A stretch of 64,000 nt of DNA from Pempheris klunzingeri. Its lineage: Eukaryota > Chordata > Actinopteri > Acropomatiformes > Pempheridae. The notes beneath the pieces are model-generated. The model had not been told where the DNA came from and ran no database searches. It saw only the letters and a program-made list of their open reading frames with translations. Of this stretch, positions 53,909 to 64,000 are shown piece after piece. Positions within the stretch are counted from its first letter, which is position 1. Each line of letters starts with the position of its first letter. Made by a program: the position numbers and the translations under genes. The stretch spans positions 17,062,543 through 17,126,542 of the forward strand of contig NC_092012.1 in NCBI RefSeq assembly GCF_042242105.1. The letters run 5' to 3'.

Positions 53909-56900
53909 ATGCAGCCTGTCATACAAATACATCCTGGTAGGTTAAATATTCATGACGCTGGTTTTCTCGTTAAAAATGGATGTCAGTGTGGAGCACTTGG
54001 AAATGTTTGGCTAGTGCTGCTTCACTGTGAATGTGGCGTTAAGCCTGCTCTGTTTTCTCTGCAGGAGCGTCCAAATGGGACATTCGTCAGAAAGTCTGGG
54101 ACTACATCGAGGACAATAACCTGGCTAACTTTCCAAGGCCTGTTCACAACAGAATCCCAAATTTCAAGGCAGGTTAAAGCGGTTAAAAACTGGAGGACCA
54201 AGACCAAGTGTGGCTGGGACCAAATGAATCCACTGGCAGCTGAACTGTTATGTCAGATATACAGCGGCAATAATGGCGCAGTCGTTACAAAAGCTCTGTG
54301 CAGATATCTGCTTTGTCATTCATTCAGGCTTTATTCTTTAATTTCTGGTCCACTTACTGTGACACTGTGACTGGTCAGCTATGTTTAGCATGGGGGGCCA
54401 CGTGTCCTCAGGACGATACAAGCAGTGATGATGCCTATGTACACATATGGGTCGAAAAACAAGAGAACAAAACAGGCTGATTATGATAACTCTAAAAGCA
54501 GCAGTAGGCTATGAAGTGATAAAGTAAAGTTGTGTAGAATTACACATATGTAAACATATATGTAACACACACACACATACACATACACATATATATATAT
54601 TTAGGCCTGTATGTATGTGTTTTGCACCCTGTGGTTGGTTGGCGACCAGCCCAGGGTGTACCCCGCCTCAGAGTCAGCTGGGATGGGCTCCAGCTCCCCT
54701 GCGACCCTGACAGATAAGCGGTATAGAGGATGGATGTGTTTTGAAGCAAAAGTACTTTCTAGAATAGCAATCTTTTCCTAAACAGGTATGTAATCAACAC
54801 AGTGCGTGACTTCTAACTGAAAGAGATGGCAACTTACCCACTCATTAAGGTCACAGTGTTGTGTTTCACATGTTGGTAAAGTAAATGTCTTGGTCATTGG
54901 TTAAATCATTGTTACGAAAATAACACCAGCACATCAGTAGCTCTTGGCTGTATTTTGAATGATTAATGGCTGTCCTGTCTGTGCATCTATGATCTTTCTG
55001 TGTACTCATGGGCCAGGGTGCAATTGAAGCATGCAACAGGCTTGCAGACCTGCAGGAGTTCAAGTCCAGCCAGACAGTCAAAGTAAACCCAGACAGACCC
55101 CAGCAGCAGGCACGCTTTGTCAGTCTGGAAGTAAGTGGACTCGGGGAAAAAAAAATCATCAGCCCTTATGCCGTCCTCTCCTTTCAACCAGGGTGCTTTC
55201 ACAGCCTGTGCCAGGGTGTGTGAGCTGCAGGCGTTCACCCTGACAGCTGAGGTGAAGGTGGATCCTGACAAACCTCTGGAGGGTGCCCGGCTGGCAGTGC
55301 TACAGGTAGCACAAAGATCCAGAGTGCCTCAGGCTGTTTTACAGAAATATGATTACTCTGTCTGTTCTGTTTTGCAATACTGTCAACTTGAGCTGCATGC
55401 AGTGGTGTATTAGAAAGTGAGTTAGAAATACAGAAGAACTGTTTAAGAAAGTGGAGGATTACAGATCTGCTATTAGACTCCAGAATCTGCCAAATAAGAT
55501 CGTGTGTTTCTGTGTTTCCCATTTCAGGCACAAGAATGGTTTTTATTGCTGTGCATTTGCTATTTTCAGCATCACTCACTCAATTACGTTCAATTCAGAT
55601 TTAATGTACAAATAAAAAAAAATAACAGTAAATGTCTTGTCTTCTTGGGCTAATCTTTGCAGGCACAGAAAACATTATTGGTCCCAACTCCTCGTCTTCG
55701 CAGCGGCCTTTTCAATAGAATTACTCCTCCCCAGGGAGCCAACAAGGAACAGCTACGTATTTGCTCTTCCTCACAGGTTTCAACTTGCTGATTTTACATG
55801 TTTTTTTTTTTTTACCCAGAATGTAATTATGGCTGATGAGCCCCCAACATTTAACCCATTCCCATCTTTTCTTCTCTTCCTGTCCTCTGAACCTGCTCCT
55901 TCAGGGTGTGAAAGACTTCAGTGTGCCTGTTGGCCTGGACACAAAGATGAAGGTAGACCTGGTGGTGGTTGGTTCTGTGGCGGTGTCAGAGAAAGGTAAC
56001 AGCTCAGTTAAACACTGGCAGCATATTACACATTTCCCCACTAACAGATGATGAATTAGTATGCATATGTGCCTGCTAATGTATCTGTTTATTATGCAAT
56101 TTTATTTTGTTATAATTATTGTAACAGGGCTATGAGCCATAGACCAATTTCACCATATAAACAGTAAAGTGCAGTATATTGAATCTAATGAAAACCAGCT
56201 TAAAACATACTCTTCACCTGTCAACAAACAGTAGTTAAAGCCACATGTGTTCTGTTGTATTGTACAGTGTAATTAACATTATAGAGTCCAGGTATATTTG
56301 ATGATGACCAAACACGCACAGTCTGCTGATAGATACTGACTGTACTTTGAAGATTAGACATAATATCCTGTATGGGGTGTTGATTACACTGTGGAAAATG
56401 ACACAAACACAAATACTGTGTATTGATTATTGCATGTGCTTTGTAGCCCACTGACGCACCAGAACAGATTTGAAGAAGAACAGAAAATGGGAGTGGGGGC
56501 AGATGTGGATAATCAGATCCATTTTGCTCCTTGTGGGTTCTGCTGTGTTCTGCTCTCCATGTAAAATCACTCAGAGTGCATTTGGATCCTCATTTTCAAA
56601 ATGCCTGAGATAACAGACGAAGTGCTGCGGTGAAACAGACATGTTTACCGTAATGCATACATTTCCAAATGAGTGTACAACGTCACATGGTTCTCATAAA
56701 GCTTTGCACATCAGGCTACATTTCATTGATTTTTATGAAGTGAAGTGAATTATTACAGCTGCCCTCCGCATGCTCGTCAGTGTGTTATAATTCAGTGTTT
56801 TTAAAAATGCTGAATGTGATGCAGATGCTGGTTGTTTCTGATTTATACACAGAAAGGATCTGTGATATAGTCCAAGCAAGAAAATGCCAAATCAAAGGTT

Positions 56901-59889
56901 GAGTGTCGACTGTTCTCCTTCCTCATGGTTCCTGTCTGCTCCTGCAGGCTTTCGGATCGGAAAAGGAGAGGGTTACGCTGACATGGAGTACGGCATGATG
57001 GCATCAATGGGAGCTGTGAACGAGTCCACTGTGGTGGTTACTGTTGTCCATGACTGCCAGGTTAGTTCACTTATTAGAGTTCTGATCACGTTGATTTATG
57101 GATTGTAATGTACATGTCCAAGTACAGGAGACATTATTTAATTAAAGCTCTCTACACTTAATTTATTGAATAAAAACCAGATGAACACCATAGCATTAAA
57201 AAATGTCACTTAAAATGCCACTATAGCCATAGTGGTGAATGAAAATTACACTTTAAGTTATTATTTATATTTTTTCAATTCATCAATTTGACATGTAATG
57301 TAAAATAACAGCAAATGTGTGATACAAATCATACATTCATGTGAGTACACAAGTATTTTGGCAGATGTAACTATCAAAGGTTTTAACTTGAAATTCTAAA
57401 TAAATGAAAATAAGAATCTGATAAATACTCTCCTTTTCTCCTAATTAATAAAATTGTCACAAAGATGTCTAAATATGTCTAAAAATAAAAAGTGCTGACA
57501 TGATGGTATTTGTGCTTTCAGGTGGTGGACATTCCTGAGGAGTTGGTAGAAAGTCATGACATGACTGTGGACTACATCCTCACACCCACCAGAGTTATTA
57601 AGACAAACTGCCTGTTCCCCAAACCACAAGGCATCATCTGGACTAAGGTACATTTCTGTGTCTTGTGCTACTGTAAATCCACAATACAGACATACAGTAC
57701 ATCAGATAAGATAGGAAACCTCACTGCAGCCCCTTCAATAATACCTTAATCAAAAGCAATCCATCAGAGATTCAGTCCTTATGTAGCGTATTAATCTTAA
57801 AATGGATCAGTCTTATAAATTGTATGAAGTTAAATGAGAACACCATGAAGAGGGTTCTACTTCAGACTGAGGAAATTAGCATTTGGTGAACATAAACTCA
57901 AAAGTGTAAGAATAACATCTTTACAGCATCAGAACCAGTGTTGTACTACAGTTGAAGCACTCAGGTATAAAATTAACCTAAAATATTATCACTCATCTAG
58001 GGGAGGGTATGAATAAGATCCAGTGGGATGAAGATGACTTTTTATCCCAAATAAAATAAAATGTGTTACAAACAACAGATCACTTTGTTTACAAAGCGCA
58101 TGTGTGCTGTAATGTTTTAGCTGCTTCTTGAACACCTAATTTGACAACAAAGCTGCATGACTCTTAAAATGGATATACTGAACAGATATGTATAAGCTGG
58201 TTGTACACACATGCTCTGTCCTGAGCAAAGTATTTCTTTGCACAGCGACACACTGCCCTCTAATGGACGTCTAATGACACTACACCAAAGTCAAAAGACT
58301 TCATTCTGCCTCTGGATGCATTCACTGTCTCTGTACTATAATAATTGTTACAGTAAAACTCTTTTTTTGCTCACTTGTTTAATCAGCAATAATAATAGAA
58401 TGAGCTAGCATTTTAGTTTTTTACATACAGTACATAAATGTACTCTTAGGACGGCAAAACACAGGAAGGATCTTGCCAAGACAACAAAATAATGAATTAA
58501 CTGTAATGTGTGTGTTTTTAATTTTAACGTCTCACTTTATCTTCAGTCTATATTTAAATCTGGACCTTAAACTGCCTCTGATTTACTGACACTGGCGGAG
58601 AGACGTCGTGTTTTTCCACCGGATAATTTGTCTTTAATTAGACGTGATGGAGGACATTATTCTTAACATGTGAAGAGTTTGTGTGTAACCTCTGGGTTCC
58701 TTAAGACACGCTTGCAAGTAAACAGGACCCAGTGACCTCACTGGCAGGAAGGCCAAGTCTGATCATCAAAGGCTCCTCTGCCCGGCCAGCTCGGCTCTAC
58801 AGGGGCAGGGGAGCGATGGGTCAAACAGGCCAGTGTAAAAACAATAGCCCCGTATATCCTTTACAGGACTGGTCAGCATCAAAGGCTGCCAAGACACTTA
58901 GAGGCCCAACAAATCAAGAGAGCAGCCTTTATTTTTAACTGCTGGGGAAGTGAAATGTCCTGATGCTATAAAGATAGTTAGAACTATAACATCGGTATGA
59001 GCAGGATGGAATAACATCAATTAATTTGTCAGCTTTCGCTTTGTTGATAATTTAATTCATCCGTCGGTATGGTGCATTGGCTCCAAGCAGGGCTAACTGT
59101 TTGCTGTGTGTGACACCCTTCCCCATTTAGCCTTGCTGAACCTTTCCAGTTTTGTGTCTTCAGCTGGACACAGAAAAGTTGGAGAAGATCCCCATCCTGA
59201 AGAAGCTTCGTGCTCTGGAGGAACAGGCGGGAAAGGATGTAACACTGGGGGCGGCGCCTGTCGCAGCAGAGCCTGGTGAGCAGACCGGCCAGCCTAAAAG
59301 GCAAAGCAGGCGGAGGCCGAGGCAGAACGCGCAGCAGGGTGCTGAGGGAGAACCCAGACAGGACTATAAACAGGAGAAAAGAGCAGAGTCAGAACCGAAA
59401 GCCAGACAGCGCCCAGCTAGAGTGAGGAAGGAAAGCCGAGGAGATGGTGGGGGAGCTAGACGGGGAGAAGTGAATGAGAGAGGAAGGGGAAAAAGTGGAG
59501 GGAACATGAGGGAGAAGGGCTCAGAGGAGGGTGGAAGTGAAGTCATGTCTCAGAGTGTGACCACTGTTTACCTGGGGGGAATCCCTGCTGGGCTCCGGGT
59601 CAGTGAGCTGAAAGCTGCCCTCAGAGAGAGGGAGGCAGCCCCGCTGAGGCTCACCTGGCAGGGAGCTCAGCACAGGGCCTTCCTGGACTACAGTGACCCT
59701 CAGGCTGCAGAGCAGGCCCTGGAGGCCCTGCAGGGGCTCAGTCTGAATGATCACACTCTGCACGCCGAGCTGGCCAAGAGCCAGCGGGGAGGCAAGCGGT
59801 CCGGACAGTCCAATAGGAGACCCAGACCATCAAGGCCTCAGAAAACTACCACAGCACCAGATGCTAAGAGTGACACCAATGAAGACTGA
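53909..59889 (+). CDS. mthfsd: Methenyltetrahydrofolate synthetase domain-containing protein (MTHFS-like fold plus RRM), 471 aa per isoform
   Basis: Exons: 53909-53936, 54065-54168, then either 55017-55130 or 55192-55305, then 55663-55776, 55905-55995, 56948-57060, 57522-57647, 59164-59889; 1416 nt with one cassette. The MTHFS-like (5-formyltetrahydrofolate cyclo-ligase) domain covers about 12-260. Motifs are [13 protein letters not shown] before the cassette, [16 protein letters not shown] after it, and [13 protein letters not shown] at 153-165, the counterpart of the nucleotide-binding glycine motif of MTHFS. A basic Arg/Glu/Gly-rich linker (about 275-355) leads to an RRM at about 363-440, with TVYLGGIP as RNP2 and HRAFLDY (400-406) as a weak RNP1. 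Family knowledge: MTHFSD binds RNA and its cofactor activity is unproven. Exon 2 ends at a GC donor (54169-54170). The two cassettes are homologous and probably mutually exclusive; inclusion of both would give 509 aa. Confidence 0.93.
54605..54735 (-). repeat. Teleost interspersed repeat fragment in mthfsd intron 2
   Basis: Contains GGCGACCAGCCCAGGGTGTA, then CAGCTGGGATGGGCTCCAGC, then CAGATAAGCGGTATAGAGGA followed by a TGGATG end. This is the reverse orientation of the family seen at 20809. It lies between mthfsd exon 2 and the duplicated cassettes. Confidence 0.7.
55017..55130 (+). other. mthfsd: mthfsd cassette exon 3a (38 codons)
   Basis: Phase 0 at both ends, acceptor GGGCCAG at 55010-55016 and strong donor GTAAGTGG at 55131. 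It encodes a segment from [15 protein letters not shown] to [14 protein letters not shown] and then SLE. Read with exon 2 upstream and exon 4 downstream, it completes the MTHFS-like domain. The NPD-P signature resembles the form I remember from bacterial, plant and some vertebrate relatives. Confidence 0.85.
55192..55305 (+). other. mthfsd: mthfsd cassette exon 3b (38 codons)
   Basis: Also 114 nt and phase 0 at both ends, acceptor TTTCAACCAG ending at 55191 and donor GTAGCA at 55306. It encodes a segment from [15 protein letters not shown] to [14 protein letters not shown] and then VLQ. The second half closely resembles the human MTHFSD segment I remember ([14 protein letters not shown]). Identity to cassette 3a is 17 of 38 residues without gaps. 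Confidence 0.85.
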
Positions 59890-62800
59890 GCAGTAATGGC
59901 AGTAGGCAATACACAGCCCAGGATGTGTTGATGGTGGAGTGATGTTAAATGCACATTACAAGTTGACCTCAGTTATATGAACCTTAAACATCTAAAAGTG
60001 ACTGCCAAGGCTAGTGAGTTTAACAAAATCTAAATACAATATGCAATTGCTGAATTCCAGCAGCATAAAGTGTTTCGTTAGAAAAGTATTGTTTACATAC
60101 GTTTGACTAAAGTTAACCATACACCTATGTGCCTTGTTTATTAACACACACCTTTATTCCTTTAAGTTGTCTTTTTTTTTTTTTTTGATAGACTACAATA
60201 ATTTCCCTTTCAATACACAGACTGTATGTATATACAGTATTTTGTTTAAATACCAGTGTTAATTGAATTTTAGTAATGCAGTTCAGCATCAGTATTTCCT
60301 CCTCCCAGAAGGTCATGTTTTCAGATGTGTTTGTCTGCTTGTTGGTTTTCTCAAAAAGGCCGTGGGCCAAAGAAGAACTCATTAGTTTTGGTTGCAGATA
60401 GCACCACTATGTGGCCATTTGTACAATTCCTACCATCCTCACGAAGCCTATTAGTAAAATTAGAAATTCACATCCACCTCGGCCACACCGATGTTTGACC
60501 GTGGAGATTTTCCACCATTTTAATTTTTCATCTTCTAAAAATCTTTGACATTTGAATGACCTTAAATTGACTATTGCCAGTTTCTGAAATAGATGGCCCA
60601 TTTGACATAAATTGCCATAAATCTTTAGTTTCAACCAAATATGTAATGATGGGAACACATTTTTATGCCATTCTGATTTCAGACTACAGCAGCAGAATGC
60701 AGTTACATCGCTGTAATTTAGACGTCATCATTTTTGCACAGTTCGTCCCTGCGCATAACTGAGGATTTAGGTATTCTCTAAAAACCTGTTTTATTTAAAA
60801 CTAACAAAACTGGAGGTTCAGCCTCATCGGAGGGGTGCTTTTTGTTTTTTACTTGGTTTGGTTTTTTTCAGAATATTTTGGACATATGCAGTGTACATTT
60901 AAACAGTGATGTTTGTATCTTTTTGACGATAAGAAAAAATGATATTAATGGCATTCTGCCATGTTAGGTCACTTTGAATATGAAGGGAGCCTTACCATTT
61001 AAAGAGATGCTGCCACGCGTGGTTGAACTGTTCTGGTGTTAACGCATCTGTCTGTAACACGTTATGACGTTCTCTACTAAAGTGTTTGACTGCACAGGTT
61101 TCGACGTGGTGTCTTTTTTTTAACAGGACATAAATACTCGAGGAGTGACGCATCTTCACATTGCTTTGCAGCATTTGAGAAATGACACTGATCAACAGCA
61201 TTATTCTAGTCCAGTTGTAACAAAGCCTGTAACTCCTCAAACTAACCTCACAAATAACACACTTGTTCTTCTGATGAGACAGTGATTAAAGGGCTGAAGT
61301 TAAAGTTAAGGTTGATAGCTCAGATCACTGAATGGATTTTGACAAAACTCACAAATACAAAACAAATAAATGAATGTTCAGCTTTTAAACTTAAATTTCA
61401 GCAGTGATTTTGAGCGAACTTTGGATTATGCTTCCAGTTAGTGTTTTCTTGTAAATGATTGTTGCCTTGTTTTGAAAGTGGCTCTATCTGCAGTAGCACC
61501 AGTTGGATTTCAGAGAGAACAGAACAAAGAATTTACTCAGACTGAAATACTGAGAATATCAGTACACAGGCAGGCTGCTCATTTGGACTCAAGAACCCAA
61601 TAACCTGCATCACCTGGTAACTCATGACTTTCATGTTGCTCTGCAGTGCCAGACAAGTGTCCTGTTTTCACTGATGTCTAGATTGTAGTGAGACACAAGC
61701 ACACGGCGTGTCTGTCTGCACAGAGCAGGCCTCGGGCTTTTTATGGAGCTGTCATCCAGGCCTGGCGAGGGAACAGCTGTGGAGCCCCCCATCTCACTCC
61801 CTCAGCCCCGTCAGCGCACTGAACCCCCGGCAAATGTCATCAGTTTGTTAAATGCTGTGGTAGAGCCTGCTGTCCCTGTGCTCGGTGGCATGCTCATTTC
61901 ACTGGGGTTCAGCCGGTGGTCATGTTGTCAGATATCAAAGCTACACAAGTATTAAAACACGGCTTGGTACGACCTGAAGATGTTTGTGTGAACACGCTTC
62001 AACCACATTACTTAGAATTAACAAGAAGACGTCTTAAACTACAATTCTTTTCCTTGATCTAACTCACAGGAGATGTGCATCACAGTGATCTAATTGGGGG
62101 AAATACGGACGTTCACAGAATAGATTTCTGCCCATGATGTTTTTGTACATAAGAGCCACCTGCTTTTATTTAAAATCACAGACGTCTCTGAAAGTAAAAA
62201 ATCATCTCCTCAAAGATATTTGCACTTTCTTATTTGTGTCAATGAAAATGAATATTACTTGCATTTGCTTTGATATGCTGCTGATAATAGTTGCTGGTAA
62301 AACTAACAGTTATGAACTTTGGAAACCTTAAAATTTGCTTTGTGCTGTCTGCAATATTTTCTAATATAACAAGTGTAATATTTCTGATAAGATGTTTGCT
62401 TTTACACTATCTGTGTGTAAACTGAATTCCATCTTATTCTTGTGCTCCTGCTTTGCACTTTGAGGTTGATGTTTCTGTAATATTAAATGGTGTTTTTGAG
62501 AGGAGAAACAAAGCTGTCAGCTGCACAGCAACCCTTCATATTTCACGAGAAGCCCACTGAACCTTTTTCCCACCCCCCCCTCTTCACAAGTAGTTAGAGG
62601 TTTATTTTCGTAAAGCCCATTCTTTGTGTAGATTGTCAAAAGGCGTGTGCATCTTTGACAGCCCTGAGTTTAGCAGGAAAATCCTTAGACTGCATGCTCT
62701 TGAGGAACACTGCTGTGAATGTACCAGAGCCATGACGGAGCTGCAGGTTTTCACCCTGTAACCAAACGCGGGTTAGAGCTCTGCCTCTCGTTTGTTACGC

Positions 62801-64000
62801 TTAATTGCTCCGTGCACTGTCGTTACACAGAGGGCGTGATGGGATTGACTCTTAAAACCATTTATTTAAAAGCTCTATTCGATTAATCATTGTTTTGTGG
62901 AAATCCATGTAATCTCACTGTACAATAACATGCGCTGGTCAGTTAAACTGTTAAACTTGTGTTGCTGTGATCTTCCTTTAACACGTTTCTGTGCTTCTGC
63001 TGCGGTTTGGACCTTACGTGCGTATTGTGCTTTAGACTTGTGGCTTCAGTGTCCCAGTAAACCCGCACGGACCCCGTTCACTCTCCTTTTTTTTTAGTTT
63101 GATTAATTAATTAATTGCTAGCCTTTACATGAATGGAAGAATCATGTTGAAGGACCTTGCAGGAAAAAGCAGAAATTGCCTCACTCTAAAAACTCACTCT
63201 TAAATTGGCCTACCGCTAAATTTGGGTCGGTTGCGCAATTTTAATCAGAGAAATGTGCAGTTTTGGTGGCACATTTGTTTTCAGTGATCCAGAAACGTTG
63301 CCATGAGCTGTGGGTGTGTGATGAAATCGAACTATGCCTTGTTTTTTTTTTTTTTTGGTGGATTTAGGCTTAAACAGCCCAACAGATATATTTTATTTCT
63401 TACAAATGATTTGTTGTAATATAGCCTGTTAGCCCTCATTGGCAGGCCTTTGCTAATTTTCCTAACAATATATAAGTATACAGTGCTGAAAGTAATGGTC
63501 TACATACATCTAACACAAACGACATAACAGTGCTTACAATATATCCTCAATTTTCATTTTAAAACAAATAACAAGCGTTCTGACAAATATTGCCAATAAA
63601 GCATATACCTCCTTGGCCAATTCGCCTGAAATTAAAATATGTAGGCCTAAAGAATAAATAAAAAGTTGCGCTTATAGGCTATTCAAAAAGTGCCTTCATC
63701 GTTTTTACACAGTATATATGGACACGTATATGTAATGTCCATAATTGTTCATTTCAAAATTCAACGATGGTATGAAAGTCCAAAAAGAAAAAGAGCCTCA
63801 GTCTAATTTGTCAAAGAAAAGTAAAAACTTGGGAGAAAATGGACGTGTGCATTTTTACATTGGCCTGCTTTAACAAGAAGAATAAACATGGACACAAGTG
63901 TGAAGTGGTAGTCATCCGCTCTGCAGGACTAAGTACCAAACAGCAACAGGGTTTCACACAGCCAGTCTTTACCCCGCTGGTCGATGGTTGACGGCATGAA
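59890..64000. other. mthfsd 3' flank and spacer
   Basis: No coding exon recognised. ATTAAA near 61285 and AATAAA at 61365-61370 are possible mthfsd poly(A) signals. In human, FOXF1 and FOXC2/FOXL1 flank MTHFSD, so this segment could be forkhead-gene flanking DNA, but no forkhead coding sequence is present. The sequence alone does not show whether any part is a conserved enhancer. Confidence 0.5.

Noticed and set aside
54169-54173. Canonical GT donor at 54173 for mthfsd exon 2
   Set aside because: Using it adds four bases and shifts the frame into both cassettes 3a and 3b, so the GC donor at 54169 was preferred.
62500-64000. Search for a forkhead gene expected beside mthfsd
   Set aside because: No forkhead-domain coding sequence is visible on either strand; any such gene must lie beyond the window.

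Overview
The window is vertebrate nuclear DNA, almost certainly from a ray-finned fish of the percomorph type. Five protein-coding genes can be reconstructed exon by exon, with short introns, AT-rich spacers, TG/CA and GA microsatellites, and interspersed repeats that I recognise from percomorph genomes. The gene set is the fish counterpart of human 16q24: mc1r (+), def8 (+), afg3l1 (+), dbndd1 (-) and mthfsd (+).

Layout. 0.5-1.5 kb: intronless mc1r, a Gs-coupled melanocortin receptor. 1.5-8.1 kb: spacer with a retroelement tail. 8.1-19.5 kb: def8, 11 coding exons, 442 aa. 19.5-21.6 kb: spacer with a common fish repeat. 21.6-29.0 kb: afg3l1, 17 coding exons, 792 aa, a complete mitochondrial m-AAA protease subunit (a pseudogene in human). 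29-32.5 kb: spacer with a MITE-like element. 32.5-49.1 kb: dbndd1 on the minus strand, 4 coding exons, 156 aa, with long introns that hold a 5'-truncated LINE. 49.1-53.9 kb: divergent spacer with a repeat and a possible unannotated spliced transcript. 53.9-59.9 kb: mthfsd, 471 aa per isoform. 59.9-64 kb: 3' flank with nothing recognisable.

The genes do not form a pathway. They act in pigment signalling (mc1r), Rab7/lysosome trafficking (def8), mitochondrial proteostasis (afg3l1), an uncertain cytoplasmic role (dbndd1), and a folate-fold/RNA-binding role (mthfsd). What links them is ancient linkage. In human, MC1R-DEF8-AFG3L1P-DBNDD1 lie at 16q24.3, whereas MTHFSD lies apart at 16q24.1; here they are contiguous, and TUBB3 is missing between mc1r and def8.

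The most interesting structure is in mthfsd. Two homologous 114-nt, phase-0 exons (17 of 38 residues identical) sit side by side, separated by a 61-nt intron, the shortest among the gene models in this window. They are preceded by an intron with a GC rather than GT donor. This looks like a mutually exclusive exon switch enforced by steric hindrance, swapping a 38-residue segment of the MTHFS-like fold. All gene models were read by eye from splice sites and remembered homologues; no alignment or expression data were available.
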